Assembly: GCA_030693705.1 (NCBI GenBank)
Contig: JAUYAB010000068.1
Span: 1-64,000 of the forward strand
DNA length: 64,000 bases
Source of the DNA: Ignavibacteria bacterium
GTDB taxonomy: Bacteria; Bacteroidota; Ignavibacteria; Ignavibacteriales; Ignavibacteriaceae
Direction of reading: 5' to 3'
Shown here: piece after piece, positions 37,287 to 47,000 of the stretch
How positions within the stretch are numbered: the stretch's first letter is position 1
Layout: every line of letters starts with the position of its first letter
Translations under genes and position numbers: made by a program
Notes under the pieces: model-generated
What the model saw: only the letters and a program-made list of their open reading frames with translations
Database searches by the model: none
Told to the model about the DNA's origin: nothing

Positions 37287-38279
37287 TTAAATAACTTCGC
37301 CGAGGAGGATGGCGGTTTCGCCCAATGTTTTTGCGGTCTCTATCACTTTGTCAATTTCACTTTTGGAAACCACTGCGATAAGTCCGATGCCAATGTTAAA
37401 AACCTCTCTCATTTCTTCGTCGGAAATATTCCCGGTTTTTTGGATCAGTTTGAAGAGATTCGGAACTTTCCACGCATCCCAATTAATTTTAAGAGACAAT
37501 CCTTCCGGAATAATCCGTTTCGTATTCCCGATAATTCCACCGCCGGTAATATGTGAAAGTCCGTGAATCTCAACATCTTTTTTTAAGTGAGATATTAAGT
37601 TTAAATATGATTTATGAACGCGCAGAAGTTCATTTCCCAAAGACAATTCCAATTCATCAAATTTTTGTTCGAACGAAAAATTTTCAAGAACTTTTCTTGC
37701 GAGTGAATATCCGTTTGTGTGTAATCCATTCGACTGGAAACCAATCAGCACATCACCTTTGGCGATTTTTTTGCCGTCTATTACTTCTTTCTTTTCTACA
37801 ACTCCCACTATCGTTCCTGAAAGGTCATAATCATCCTTTTGGTAAACACCTGGCATTTCTGCAGTCTCGCCACCGATCAATGCGCAGCCGTTTTGCTTAC
37901 ATGCAATGGAAAATCCCTCTACAATTGAAGAAGCGGTTTCCGGATTTAATTTCCCAAATGCCAAATAATCCAAAAAGAAAAGAGGTTTTGCGCCGCAAAC
38001 CGCAATATCATTAACGCAGTGGTTAACTAAATCTTGCCCAATAGTTGAATGAAGTTCCATTGCGATGGCAACTTTTAATTTCGTTCCAACGCCATCCACA
38101 CTGGAAACAAGAACCGGTTCAGAATAATTATCCTTTTTTAGTTCGAAAAAACCGCCAAATAAACCCAAATCGCTCAAGACGTTTTCGTTAAAAGTTGATT
38201 TCGCAAATCCTTTAATCTTTTTTACTGTTTCTTCACCGGCTCTAATATCAACACCGGCGTTTTTATATGTTTGTTCCAA
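37287..38279 (-). CDS. purM: Phosphoribosylformylglycinamidine cyclo-ligase
   Basis: A 330-residue cytosolic enzyme of de novo purine synthesis (AIR synthetase). The start is TTG, supported by AAGGA 6 bases upstream. It has the N-terminal YKNAGVDIRAG, the ATP/metal segment SSVDGVGTKLKVA, DLVNHCVNDI, GGETAEMPGVY, GFQSNGLHTNGY and the C-terminal HITGGGI and FNIGIG. It is the first gene of the minus-strand block and lies 20 bases before the TatD fusion. Confidence 0.95.
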   Translation of the reverse strand: MEQTYKNAGVDIRAGEETVKKIKGFAKSTFNENVLSDLGLFGGFFELKKDNYSEPVLVSSVDGVGTKLKVAIAMELHSTIGQDLVNHCVNDIAVCGAKPLFFLDYLAFGKLNPETASSIVEGFSIACKQNGCALIGGETAEMPGVYQKDDYDLSGTIVGVVEKKEVIDGKKIAKGDVLIGFQSNGLHTNGYSLARKVLENFSFEQKFDELELSLGNELLRVHKSYLNLISHLKKDVEIHGLSHITGGGIIGNTKRIIPEGLSLKINWDAWKVPNLFKLIQKTGNISDEEMREVFNIGIGLIAVVSKSEIDKVIETAKTLGETAILLGEVI

Positions 38280-38424
38280 TCTTTGTCCTTAATGATCGCT
38301 TACGTAAAAATTTGAATTTCTAAACCTAAAATAAGATTTTTGCATCTAATTTTCGTAATGATTGCTAAATTAGATAAGCAAAAGCGGGATTTTAGAATAC
38401 CTTCAAAAATCCATGCTAAATCAT

Positions 38425-38432
38425 TATATTTG
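38425..38432 (+). promoter_or_regulatory. Candidate -7 element before hrcA
   Basis: TATATTTG, the same octamer as before sua5, lies 23 bases upstream of the hrcA start. No classical CIRCE repeat (TTAGCACTC-N9-GAGTGCTAA) is present between purM and hrcA. Only a loose inverted repeat TTGCT...AGCAA occurs at 38362-38381. Confidence 0.35.
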
Positions 38433-38455
38433 CGTAAACAATCAAGAAAATTTTT

Positions 38456-39496
38456 TTGGAAACACTCTTAAACGAGAGGGAGAAAAACATTCTCCGGCTC
38501 ATAATTCAACAATTTATTTTAACGGCGTCACCGGTCGGCTCAAGAAATATCTCTAAGAGATTTCAAGTCGGGTTGTCCCCGGCGACGGTGCGGAATATTA
38601 TGTCCGATTTGGAAGAGAGCGGATTTATCAACCATCCGCACACCTCCGCCGGAAGAATGCCAACGGATAAAGGTTACCGGGTTTATGTTGATTCCCTCAT
38701 GGAATTGGAGCATTTAAACAAAATTGATCAAAGAAAAATTAAACATTCGTTTGACCAGCCATTTAGTGAAGCGGAAGAACTCCTTACGTTGACTTCAAAA
38801 TTGTTATCCAGCATTACCAATCAAATTGCCTGTGTTTTGTATCCGAGTTTAGAAACGGGAATTTTGGAAAAAATTCAGCTTGTTCCAATTTCATCTACCC
38901 GGTTATTAGTTGTTGTTTCAATAAAATCAGGTTTGGTTAAAACGATAACCCTTGAGTATAATACCGAATTTGAAGAAGGTAAAATTCTGTCCGTTCAGCA
39001 GTTGTTAAATGAAAGATTGAGCGGACTTTCATTTTCTGAGATTCGGGCAACGTTTCCGGAGAGATTCCGGGATGTTGATCAAAAAGAAAAGCCGGTTATG
39101 ACTCTCTTTCTCGATTCAGTGGACAAAATTTTTTTTGATACCAAAAAAGAGGATAAGCTCTTTCTTTCCGGAACAAGAAATTTAATCAAACAACCTGAGT
39201 TTGAAACCCCCGGAAGAATACAAAGTGTTATCGAGTTGATTGAGGAAAAAGAAGTGATCGTTCACATTCTTGAACAGTCATCGGAAGGAAAAGGAGGAGA
39301 AGTCTCGGTCTCGATCGGAAGAGAAATCCCCAGCATGAAAATGGAAGATTACAGTGTGATTACGAAAGAATACAAATTCGGGGAAAGCGTTGGAACCCTT
39401 GGTATTGTTGGTCCAAAGCGGATGGAATACGCAAAGATTATTGCAATTGTAGATTATGTATCTACAATTTTAACAGATTATTTTACACATCGATAA
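38456..39496 (+). CDS. hrcA: Heat-inducible transcription repressor HrcA
   Basis: A 346-residue repressor of chaperone genes. The likely start is TTG, because the family N-terminus (LNEREKNILRLIIQQFI) begins right after it and no upstream ATG is in frame. It has a winged helix-turn-helix (about residues 1-75, with SPATVRNIMSDLEESGFINHP and HTSAGRMPTDKGYRVYVD) followed by the GAF-like dimerisation domain. It heads an operon with grpE and dnaJ, but dnaK is absent from it. Confidence 0.94.
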   Translation: METLLNEREKNILRLIIQQFILTASPVGSRNISKRFQVGLSPATVRNIMSDLEESGFINHPHTSAGRMPTDKGYRVYVDSLMELEHLNKIDQRKIKHSFDQPFSEAEELLTLTSKLLSSITNQIACVLYPSLETGILEKIQLVPISSTRLLVVVSIKSGLVKTITLEYNTEFEEGKILSVQQLLNERLSGLSFSEIRATFPERFRDVDQKEKPVMTLFLDSVDKIFFDTKKEDKLFLSGTRNLIKQPEFETPGRIQSVIELIEEKEVIVHILEQSSEGKGGEVSVSIGREIPSMKMEDYSVITKEYKFGESVGTLGIVGPKRMEYAKIIAIVDYVSTILTDYFTHR

Positions 39497-39510
39497 ATCG
39501 GAGATCATGA

Positions 39511-40170
39511 ATGTCAGAAGAAGTAAATGAATTTGATACTTTAGAAAGCGAACAAATAAAAAATGAAGAAAACACCTCTTCAAAGGAAGCGGAAAGCGAG
39601 ACAACCATAACTGAACAACAGAACCATCCGCTCGTTGAAAATATTGAAAAGGAATTGGAAGAATTGAAATTAAATTTTATTAAAGCCGACACGGAAAAAA
39701 AAGAATTACAAGATAGACTTTTAAGAAAAGTTGCTGAGTTCGACAACTATAAAAGAAGAACTGAAAACGAATTCTCAAATCTTTTTAAATATGCCGCCGA
39801 AAATTTTATAAAGAAAATTCTTCCGGTGGTTGACGATTTTGAAAGATCACTAAAGCATCTTGCTGAGTCTGAGGATAACTCTTCTGTTACCGAGGGAATC
39901 AAGATGATCTATGATAAACTTGTGAAAATTCTTGATGACCAGGGAGTGAAGAAAATGGAGTCGGTCGGGAAACCGTTTGACGTTCATTTTCACGAAGCGT
40001 TGCTTCAGAAAAAAGATGAAACGCAGCCGCCGCATTCCGTTCTTGATGAATTGGAAACCGGATATCTTTACCAGGATAAAGTTATCCGCCACGCAAAAGT
40101 TATCGTTAATGAAGATTTTCATACTGAAGAAACAGCATCTGATGACACGACGAAAGAAGAGAACGTATGA
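39511..40170 (+). CDS. grpE: Nucleotide exchange factor GrpE
   Basis: A 219-residue cochaperone of DnaK. It has an acidic disordered N-terminus (about residues 1-45), a long coiled coil (about 45-105, with [17 protein letters not shown]), and the C-terminal beta domain with NPxxH-like features ([26 protein letters not shown]). The stop overlaps the dnaJ start by four bases. Confidence 0.95.
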   Translation: MSEEVNEFDTLESEQIKNEENTSSKEAESETTITEQQNHPLVENIEKELEELKLNFIKADTEKKELQDRLLRKVAEFDNYKRRTENEFSNLFKYAAENFIKKILPVVDDFERSLKHLAESEDNSSVTEGIKMIYDKLVKILDDQGVKKMESVGKPFDVHFHEALLQKKDETQPPHSVLDELETGYLYQDKVIRHAKVIVNEDFHTEETASDDTTKEENV

Positions 40171-41318
40171 GTAAACGAGATTATTATGAAATATTAGGTG
40201 TTGCTAAAACAGCTTCCGCTGATGAGGTAAAAAAAGCATACCGAAAAATTGCGATGCAATTTCACCCGGATAGAAATCCCGACAATAAAGAAGCCGAAGA
40301 AAAATTTAAAGAAGCTACGGAAGCATACGAAGTGTTAAGCGATGCTACAAAAAGGCAACGCTACGATCAGTTTGGACACAGCGGATTACACGGCGGACAG
40401 GACTTCCACGGATTCTCCAACGTAAACGATATCTTCTCACACTTCTCAGATATTTTTGGCGGTTCATCGATCTTTGATGATTTCTTTGGTCAAACCTCAT
40501 CGCGTGGAAGAGGAAGGAGGCGATCTACCGGTACGCCGGGCTCCGATTTACGTGTAACTTTAAAAGTAACGCTTGAAGAAATTGCCAGCGGTGTTTCGAA
40601 AAAAATTAAGATCAAAAAACATGTAACTTGTGAATCGTGTAAAGGAACCGGCTCAGACGGCGGAAGTTCTACCAAAACGTGTTCGGTATGTAACGGCGCC
40701 GGAGAAATAAGAAATGTTTCCCGTTCGGTCTTCGGACAATTTGTGAACATTCAGCCTTGCTCCAATTGCAACGGCGAAGGAACCGTTGTTGATAAACCGT
40801 GTAGAGCGTGCGTTGGCGATGGAAGAAAACTGGAGGAAGTAACAGTAAAAATTGATGTTCCGGCAGGCGTTTCAGACGGAAATTATATGACGCTGCGCGG
40901 ACAAGGAAATTCCGGTTTACGTGGGGGACCTGCCGGAGATATTATTGTTGTCTTTCAGGAAATTCCGCACGACTATTTCAAGAGGGAAGGAGACGATATT
41001 CTCTACGATCTCTTCATCAGTTTTCCTGAGATTGTACTTGGAACTGAAGTTGAAGTTCCCACTTTAAATGGGAAAGCAAAATTGAAGATTGACGGCGGAA
41101 CCCAACCCGGCAAACTACTGCGTATGCGCGAGAAAGGGATCCAACATTTAAATCAGCATGGCGCCGGTGATGAACTCGTTCGTGTAAATATTTTTGTACC
41201 GAAGAAAATTTCGGTAAAAGAGAGAGAATTGTTAAAAGAGCTTTTAGATATGCCTAACATAAAAATAAGTTCCGGGAGTGGTGATGATAAAAATTTCTTT
41301 AAGAGGTTCGGATTGTAG
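40167..41318 (+). CDS. dnaJ: Chaperone protein DnaJ
   Basis: A 383-residue type I J-protein. It has a J domain (residues 1-70) with HPD at 33-35, a Gly/Phe-rich segment (about 75-120), and four zinc-finger repeats [24 protein letters not shown] and CRACVGDG (about 155-215). Two C-terminal substrate-binding domains follow. It is linked to grpE by an ATGA overlap. It stimulates DnaK, which is encoded elsewhere. Confidence 0.97.
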   Translation: MSKRDYYEILGVAKTASADEVKKAYRKIAMQFHPDRNPDNKEAEEKFKEATEAYEVLSDATKRQRYDQFGHSGLHGGQDFHGFSNVNDIFSHFSDIFGGSSIFDDFFGQTSSRGRGRRRSTGTPGSDLRVTLKVTLEEIASGVSKKIKIKKHVTCESCKGTGSDGGSSTKTCSVCNGAGEIRNVSRSVFGQFVNIQPCSNCNGEGTVVDKPCRACVGDGRKLEEVTVKIDVPAGVSDGNYMTLRGQGNSGLRGGPAGDIIVVFQEIPHDYFKREGDDILYDLFISFPEIVLGTEVEVPTLNGKAKLKIDGGTQPGKLLRMREKGIQHLNQHGAGDELVRVNIFVPKKISVKERELLKELLDMPNIKISSGSGDDKNFFKRFGL

Positions 41319-41357
41319 TTCTTGTTCTGAGGAATTAACCAAGCCGGGAAATCTGTT

Positions 41358-41840
41358 TTGATAAAAAGAATTTCCCGCTTGACTTCCTTAACTGAAACAG
41401 AAGTAAAAATCTTTATTTTTGTTATTGGTATGCTCTCGATCGGTTTCGGGATCAAGTTCTATAAATCGATGCCGGAGTATAAAACCATGAGATTTTCTTA
41501 TGCAAAAGAGGATAGTCTTTTCGCTTACTTCAACAACTTAGATTTTGATACTTTATCAACAGAATACGATCCACTTCTTATTAGTAAGAAACCTTTCATC
41601 GCAAAAAATCAAGAACAACAATCTTATGTAAAAAAAGCTTTTTCAGGTAAATTAAACCTGAACATGGCTTCAGTTGAACAACTGACTGAATTACCGGGGA
41701 TCGGCGCAAAAACAGCAGAACAGATATTTGAGTACCGGAAACGAGTAGGGACTATAAAGTCTTTGGATGAACTTTTAAATGTAAAAGGAATCGGAGAAAA
41801 GAAAATTTCTAAACTTAAAGCTTTTCTCACTCTACAGTAA
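41358..41840 (+). CDS. Membrane-anchored helix-hairpin-helix (ComEA-like) protein
   Basis: A 160-residue protein starting at a TTG (weak GGGAA upstream). It has a single TM helix at about residues 17-35, a spacer, then a double helix-hairpin-helix domain (about residues 97-160) with LNLNMASVEQLTELPGIG and LLNVKGIGEKK, as in ComEA/ComE operon protein 1. The HhH domain should bind DNA non-specifically. The topology would place it outside the inner membrane, fitting DNA uptake, but this is inference. A PilM-like gene follows after 70 bases. Confidence 0.75.
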   Translation: MIKRISRLTSLTETEVKIFIFVIGMLSIGFGIKFYKSMPEYKTMRFSYAKEDSLFAYFNNLDFDTLSTEYDPLLISKKPFIAKNQEQQSYVKKAFSGKLNLNMASVEQLTELPGIGAKTAEQIFEYRKRVGTIKSLDELLNVKGIGEKKISKLKAFLTLQ

Positions 41841-41854
41841 TTTGTTCGCTCCTC

Positions 41855-41887
41855 TTTGGAAAGTTTCTTATAGTTGCACTATATTTA
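41855..41887 (+). promoter_or_regulatory. Candidate Bacteroidota-type promoter before the PilM-like gene
   Basis: TTTG (41855-41858), a 21-bp spacer and TATATTTA (41880-41887), close to TTTG-N19/21-TAnnTTTG, lie 23 bases before the start codon at 41911. Confidence 0.4.
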
Positions 41888-41910
41888 AAATAAGAAAATG
41901 AGATAATCTG

Positions 41911-42837
41911 ATGAACAATTTGCCAAATAGACTTGGGCTTAGCCTCTCCGAAAATAAACTTCAACTTGTTGAACTTAGTTTTTCCGGGAGCGAATATTTG
42001 TTGAACGGTCTTGAAGAAGTTTTTTTTGATGAACCGCTCAATTTTGAATCCGACAAAGAGACAAAATTATTTTTAACAATTCAAAGTGCGTTTAACGAAA
42101 TTCTGATCACGAGTGGCGTTTCGACTTCTGAAATTTCATTTTCTCTTCCACTGCAATGTTTTACCTTTTTTCAAGTCCCTTATGACAACACTCTGCTGCA
42201 ACACGATCTGGAAGATCAATTTCAATGGGAATTTTCCATTCTCTTTCCGCATAAAAATGAAGCTGATTATCAATTCCAATTTTATGAAATGGAGAAATCA
42301 ATTTTTGTGCAGGAGCCCAAAGCGATTGTTGTAGCGATGAAGAAAAAAATGATCGATTTGCTTTACACATTTTGTGATAGAAATAATTTAATCCTTTCGA
42401 CTGTTGATTGCAACCACTTTGCCTTCGATAAGAGCATACAATTATTAAATCAAAACATGAAGCAAGGTATCATTGGAAGCATTTACCTTGATGATCCGTT
42501 AATCTCCGTTGAACTTCTATTCGAACAAAAACCGATTTTTATGAAAGTTTTTCCCTTAAAGGATAAAGCGCGTTTTGTGGAGCAAATAAGATCAATTCTT
42601 GCAAAAGAAATTCCAGTTGATCTTGCCCAATATAAAATTGATAAATTCTATTTCGGTGGAGATGAGGTGACTACTTCCTTTGTTACACAGATTGAAGAAC
42701 AGCTTCAGATTCCCTGTTACCCGGTTAATCCCTTTATTCAATTCAACACTTCTAAAGGTTTCAAAAATGAAAAATATACTCGGGAGAAAGCGCATTCTTT
42801 TGCCGCTGCTGCGGGAATAGCTTTCCGGTTAGAATAG
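41911..42837 (+). CDS. PilM-like actin-fold protein
   Basis: A 308-residue soluble protein. It begins LPNRLGLSLSENKLQLVEL, resembling the phosphate-1 strand pair of actin-like PilM but without the usual DIG(T/S)xxxK glycine loop. It continues with a PilM-like middle (EISFSLPLQCFTFFQVPY; DLEDQFQWEFSILFPHK) and ends SFAAAAGIAFR, very like the last helix of PilM. No pilN, pilO, pilP or pilQ follows; the next gene is rsmD, which starts immediately after the stop. Nucleotide binding is doubtful. A scaffold role for a pilus or DNA-uptake machine is inferred, helped by the HhH gene upstream. Confidence 0.55.
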   Translation: MNNLPNRLGLSLSENKLQLVELSFSGSEYLLNGLEEVFFDEPLNFESDKETKLFLTIQSAFNEILITSGVSTSEISFSLPLQCFTFFQVPYDNTLLQHDLEDQFQWEFSILFPHKNEADYQFQFYEMEKSIFVQEPKAIVVAMKKKMIDLLYTFCDRNNLILSTVDCNHFAFDKSIQLLNQNMKQGIIGSIYLDDPLISVELLFEQKPIFMKVFPLKDKARFVEQIRSILAKEIPVDLAQYKIDKFYFGGDEVTTSFVTQIEEQLQIPCYPVNPFIQFNTSKGFKNEKYTREKAHSFAAAAGIAFRLE

Positions 42838-43389
42838 ATGAAACTGCGTATTATTTCCGGTTCGCTAAAAGGACGAATGATTAAAGCTCCCGACTCCGAT
42901 CTTACTCGCCCAACAACGGATAGAGTGCGCGAAACGATTTTTAATCTTCTTAACAATATAATTGACTTTGATGGAATATCTGTTCTTGATTTTTTTGCCG
43001 GTTCCGGCGCTCTGGGTTTTGAAAGCCTTAGCCGTGGTGCCGCAAAAGTTACTTTCGTCGAAAAAAATTTTCCTATCTATAAAAATCTTTTTGAAAATAT
43101 TAAGGCGCTCAATGCTGAAGAGAGTTGTGAAATTGCAAAAAGCGATGCCGTGCAATTTGCGAAGCACACAACCGGGAGACGCTTCGATCTCATTCTTGCA
43201 GATCCTCCGTTTTTTCAATATTCTATTTACGATGTCGTCAAATATGTTTTTGAAAATGATCTGCTTGCAGACGAAGGCTATTTTATGATTGAACGGTCAA
43301 TCCAAACTTTGAAAAAAGATATTGAAGGTTTTGGGAAAGAACCGTTCAAACGTATCGGTGATACTTGTCTTTATGAATTTACAAAGTAA
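42838..43389 (+). CDS. rsmD: 16S rRNA (guanine-966-N2)-methyltransferase RsmD
   Basis: A 183-residue SAM-dependent methyltransferase. It has MKLRIISGSLKGRMIKAP, RPTTDRVRETIFNLL, the SAM motif VLDFFAGSGALGFESLSRGA (about residues 49-68) and the catalytic LILADPPF. It abuts the PilM-like gene with no gap and converges on trpA with an 11-base overlap of coding ends. Confidence 0.94.
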   Translation: MKLRIISGSLKGRMIKAPDSDLTRPTTDRVRETIFNLLNNIIDFDGISVLDFFAGSGALGFESLSRGAAKVTFVEKNFPIYKNLFENIKALNAEESCEIAKSDAVQFAKHTTGRRFDLILADPPFFQYSIYDVVKYVFENDLLADEGYFMIERSIQTLKKDIEGFGKEPFKRIGDTCLYEFTK

Positions 43390-44164
43390 TCTTACAACCC
43401 TTTTTTAATTCTGAAACGAAATTGGCGATCGAATCGTAACTCTCATTGTTCATAAGTTTTTTAATTATTGCGCTGCCGACAATCACTCCGTCGCAAAAAT
43501 CTTTGATCTGCAAAATATTTTCCGGTGAAGAAATTCCAAATCCGGCTAACATCTTATTTTGTAAAATTAACTTTCGTGTTTTTTGCATTGCTGAAATGTC
43601 TTCATCTGAAAATCCGTTTCGTGTTCCGGTTGTTCCGGTTACGCTAACGTAATAAACAAATCCGCTGCTTTTTGTATCAAGTGCAATTAATCTTTCCTCC
43701 GAAGATGTTGGAGTAGCTAACAGCACAATATCAAAATCTTCTTTTTGAAAAGTGATGAACCTGTCATATTCGTCGAGCGACAAATCGGGAATAATAACTC
43801 CGTTTAATCCGGAAGCAGAAGCATCGTTTACAAATTTATCAATTCCATAATTTGAGACGATATTTGCGTACGTCATGGCGATAAGCGGTTTATCGGTTTT
43901 CTTTCTGATTTCTTCCGCGAAATAAAATGCATCCCGAACAGTAATACCGCTTTCTAATGCCGCTTGTGATGAGTATTGAATGACCTGTCCATCTGCCAGC
44001 GGATCGCTGAAAGGAATTCCAATCTCAAGCATATCGGCTCCCGCGTGCAAAACTTTCTCTGCAAGAAGAACGAAATCTTTTTTGCGCGGGAAACCGGTGG
44101 TTAAAAAAATCGAAAGTACTTTTTCATTATCGGCGTTTACTTTTTCAATATACTCTTCGATCAT
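43379..44164 (-). CDS. trpA: Tryptophan synthase alpha subunit
   Basis: A 261-residue TIM-barrel lyase that cleaves indole-3-glycerol phosphate and channels indole to TrpB. It has the catalytic Glu in [16 protein letters not shown], the catalytic Asp in [13 protein letters not shown], and the phosphate loop GFGISSPE. It is the last gene of the trp operon. Its start overlaps the trpB stop by four bases (ATGA). Confidence 0.96.
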   Translation of the reverse strand: MIEEYIEKVNADNEKVLSIFLTTGFPRKKDFVLLAEKVLHAGADMLEIGIPFSDPLADGQVIQYSSQAALESGITVRDAFYFAEEIRKKTDKPLIAMTYANIVSNYGIDKFVNDASASGLNGVIIPDLSLDEYDRFITFQKEDFDIVLLATPTSSEERLIALDTKSSGFVYYVSVTGTTGTRNGFSDEDISAMQKTRKLILQNKMLAGFGISSPENILQIKDFCDGVIVGSAIIKKLMNNESYDSIANFVSELKKGCKITL

Positions 44165-45372
44165 TTTGTTTTTCCTAAATTTTCAATTATAGTATTCAAA
44201 TCTTTATCTCCGCGCCCGCTGATATTTACTATGACAATTTCATTTTTTGAAGTACGCGGCATTAAATAATTTAGATAAGCGACCGCATGGGCTGTTTCAA
44301 GTGCAGGAAGGATTCCTTCCTGCTCAGTCAGTAATTTAGTAGCTTCAAGCGCTTCATTATCGGTAACAGAAACGTATTCCACACGTGAAATATCTTTTAG
44401 CAAACTATGTTCGGGACCTACGCCGGGATAATCAAGCCCGGCAGAGATTGAATGAACTTCTTCAACTTGTCCGTTCTTGTTTTGCAGAAGGTAAGTTTTC
44501 ATTCCATGAAATATTCCTTCGCGTCCGAGTGTTAGCGTTGCGGAATGTTTTGTCGTCTGCAATCCGTATCCGGCTGCTTCAACGCCAATGAGTTTAACTT
44601 GTTCATCATCGATGAATGGATAAAAGATTCCAATCGCATTACTTCCACCGCCCACACATGCAACGAGATAATCGGGTAAACGATTTTCTTTTTCTTGAAT
44701 TTGCTTTTTTGCCTCACGTCCGATAATCGACTGAAAATCCCGCACGATCATCGGATAGGGATGCGGACCAACAACAGAGCCTATGATATAATGAGTATCT
44801 TTTACGTTTGTCACCCAATCACGAATAGCTTCGTTGGTAGCGTCCTTCAAAGTTTTACTTCCTGATGTAACCGGAATAACTTCTGCGCGAAGCAGCCTCA
44901 TTCTGAAGACGTTTAAGCTTTGCCTGTGTGTATCAACTTCACCCATATAAACAACGCACTTTAATCCGAATTTTGCGCAGACTGTCGCAACTGCTACACC
45001 ATGTTGTCCGGCGCCGGTCTCCGCAATGATTCGTTTCTTTCCTAATTTCATTGCAAGTAAAATTTGTCCAAGCGCATTGTTAATTTTATGCGCACCGGTA
45101 TGGCACAAATCTTCCCGTTTCAAATAAATTTTTGCTTTACCGAAATGTTTTGTCAAACGATTGGCAAAAGTTAAGGGGGTTGGTCTTCCGCTATAATCCT
45201 TATGAAGCTGCATCAATTCATTTTGAAAAAGAGGATCGTCTTTTACTTGATGATACATTTCTTCCAGTTCATGAAGCGGTGCGATCAATGTTTCTGGGAC
45301 AAATTTTCCGCCATATTTTCCGAAATGTCCAGACGCATCGGGGAATGAATAATTTTTCTTTTCCATAACCAT
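44161..45372 (-). CDS. trpB: Tryptophan synthase beta subunit
   Basis: A 403-residue PLP enzyme joining indole and serine. It has the PLP lysine in [26 protein letters not shown], the phosphate cradle GGGSNAIG, and the C-terminal SGRGDKD. The TrpB1 type is indicated by the [12 protein letters not shown] start. An alternative ATG two codons downstream is equally possible. The start overlaps the aroF stop by one base. Confidence 0.96.
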   Translation of the reverse strand: MVMEKKNYSFPDASGHFGKYGGKFVPETLIAPLHELEEMYHQVKDDPLFQNELMQLHKDYSGRPTPLTFANRLTKHFGKAKIYLKREDLCHTGAHKINNALGQILLAMKLGKKRIIAETGAGQHGVAVATVCAKFGLKCVVYMGEVDTHRQSLNVFRMRLLRAEVIPVTSGSKTLKDATNEAIRDWVTNVKDTHYIIGSVVGPHPYPMIVRDFQSIIGREAKKQIQEKENRLPDYLVACVGGGSNAIGIFYPFIDDEQVKLIGVEAAGYGLQTTKHSATLTLGREGIFHGMKTYLLQNKNGQVEEVHSISAGLDYPGVGPEHSLLKDISRVEYVSVTDNEALEATKLLTEQEGILPALETAHAVAYLNYLMPRTSKNEIVIVNISGRGDKDLNTIIENLGKTK

Positions 45373-46385
45373 TAAAATTTTTTATCTACTATTGGCGCTA
45401 ACAATTTAATTTTGTTTAATAATGTTTTAAATTGTTGCGGAGTTAATGATTGTACACCATCTGAAAGCGCTTTGTCTGGATTATGATGGACTTCGATCAT
45501 TAAACCATCCGCGCCACACGCAACACCTGCCATTGCCATTGGTGCAACTTTATCCCGTATGCCGATTCCGTGTGAAGGATCAACGAAGATGGGAAGATGC
45601 GTATTCTTTTTTATAACAGGTATTGCGTTTAAGTCAAGTGTATTGCGGGTTGCAGTTTCAAACGTTTTAATACCGCGTTCGCACAGGATGACGTTAAAAT
45701 TTCCTTGCGATAAAATATATTCCGCGCTCATTAATAAATCCTCGATGGAAGCCGCCATTCCGCGTTTGAGAAAAATCGGCGTTTGTGTTTGTCCGACTCT
45801 TTCGAGTAAAGAATAATTCTGCATATTCCGCGCACCGATTTGAATGATGTCGGCAACTTCAATTACCTGCGGAAGTGTTTCGGTATCTTTCGCTTCGGTA
45901 ACGATGTGAAGTCCGAATTCTTTTTTAACTTCGGCGAGTAGTTCTAATCCTTTTTCTTTCAAACCTTGAAATGCATAAGGACTTGAGCGGGGTTTGTACG
46001 CTCCGGCGCGGAAAAATTTTATACCCATTTCTTTTAATTGTCCTGCGATGTCAAATATTTGATCGCGACTTTCAACCGAACAGGGTCCGGCGATAATTTG
46101 TAAAAAGCCGTTACCAATTTTATCACCATTGAAATCAATTATGGTATCTTCCGCTTTCATTTCGCGGCTGACGAGTTTATAATTTTTGGAAACGCGCATA
46201 GCGTCTACAACACCCTCCATTAAAATAAAATCGTCAACAGAAAGTGTGCGGGTCTCCCCGGTGATTCCAATCGCTATTTTGGATTCCCCATAAATTATGT
46301 GCGAGTTGCATTTATTCTCTTTTGCTTTTTCGCGCACGTTTGCAACTTGTTCTTCAGTTGCGCTGAGGTTCATTACAATTAACAT
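45372..46385 (-). CDS. aroF: DAHP synthase (type I-beta) with N-terminal regulatory domain
   Basis: A 337-residue 3-deoxy-7-phosphoheptulonate synthase, the first step of the shikimate pathway. Residues about 1-70 form a ferredoxin-like regulatory domain, as in Thermotoga-type enzymes. The barrel follows with [49 protein letters not shown] and FVDPSHGIG. Its place inside the trp operon couples chorismate supply to tryptophan demand. Feedback by an aromatic amino acid through the N-terminal domain is likely from the family; which one cannot be read here. Confidence 0.94.
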   Translation of the reverse strand: MLIVMNLSATEEQVANVREKAKENKCNSHIIYGESKIAIGITGETRTLSVDDFILMEGVVDAMRVSKNYKLVSREMKAEDTIIDFNGDKIGNGFLQIIAGPCSVESRDQIFDIAGQLKEMGIKFFRAGAYKPRSSPYAFQGLKEKGLELLAEVKKEFGLHIVTEAKDTETLPQVIEVADIIQIGARNMQNYSLLERVGQTQTPIFLKRGMAASIEDLLMSAEYILSQGNFNVILCERGIKTFETATRNTLDLNAIPVIKKNTHLPIFVDPSHGIGIRDKVAPMAMAGVACGADGLMIEVHHNPDKALSDGVQSLTPQQFKTLLNKIKLLAPIVDKKF

Positions 46386-46388
46386 TTA

Positions 46389-47000
46389 TTAACTCCTTAA
46401 TTGATTTATTATTTGAAAAAAACTTTTCATCTTGTTATGATCTTTTTTGCCAGGAGATTCTTCAAGTGATGAAGAAACATCTACGGCGTATGGTTTAATC
46501 GTTCTATAAATCTCTTCAACATTCTTTTCGGAAACTCCGCCGGCTATAATTACTCTCTCTCTAATTGAATAAGGAATCACATTCCAGTCGAATGTTTTCC
46601 CCGTTCCGCCGAATTCGTTTTGCGAAAAAGTATCCAATAAAAAAGTAGCAGACGGATATTCTTCAAGCATTGAAAAGTCAAATGTTTCATTTATTCTAAA
46701 GCTTTTAATAACGGGAAGAGCAAGTTTAGAAATCATCTCCGGTTTTTCACTACCGTGTAATTGAATAATATTTATTTTCGCTGCCGAACTTATTCGGTTA
46801 ATTTCTTCTTCCGATTCATCAACAAAAACTCCCACTCTCGGAATAAAAGCGGAAAGCTTTTGTGTAATTGCTTTTGCGGTTTCGGGAGAAACATAACGCT
46901 TGCTTGGTTTGTAAAAGATAAAACCGATTGCGTCTGCGCCGAGTTGTTCAGCAAGCAAAGCGTCTTCAATATTGGTTACACCGCAAATCTTAATTTTCAT
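46389..47000 (-). CDS. trpF: Phosphoribosylanthranilate isomerase
   Basis: A TIM-barrel isomerase of about 203 residues from the ATG at 47000. A longer in-frame start at 47024 would add eight residues deeper into trpC. The family N-terminus is MKIKICGVTN with the catalytic Cys at residue 5. Other motifs are QLGADAIGFIFYKPSKRYV, QLHGSE, DTFSQNEFGGTGKTFDW (catalytic Asp) and the phosphate loop AGGVSEKNV, then VDVSSSLEESPGKKD. It overlaps the end of trpC by 11 bases. Confidence 0.94.
   Translation of the reverse strand: MKIKICGVTNIEDALLAEQLGADAIGFIFYKPSKRYVSPETAKAITQKLSAFIPRVGVFVDESEEEINRISSAAKINIIQLHGSEKPEMISKLALPVIKSFRINETFDFSMLEEYPSATFLLDTFSQNEFGGTGKTFDWNVIPYSIRERVIIAGGVSEKNVEEIYRTIKPYAVDVSSSLEESPGKKDHNKMKSFFQIINQLRS

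Noticed and set aside
37553-38014. 153-codon plus-strand frame inside purM
   Set aside because: It is antisense to purM and is a reading-frame shadow.
38280-38455. CIRCE operator before hrcA
   Set aside because: The only inverted repeat, TTGCT...AGCAA, does not match TTAGCACTC-N9-GAGTGCTAA in sequence or spacing.
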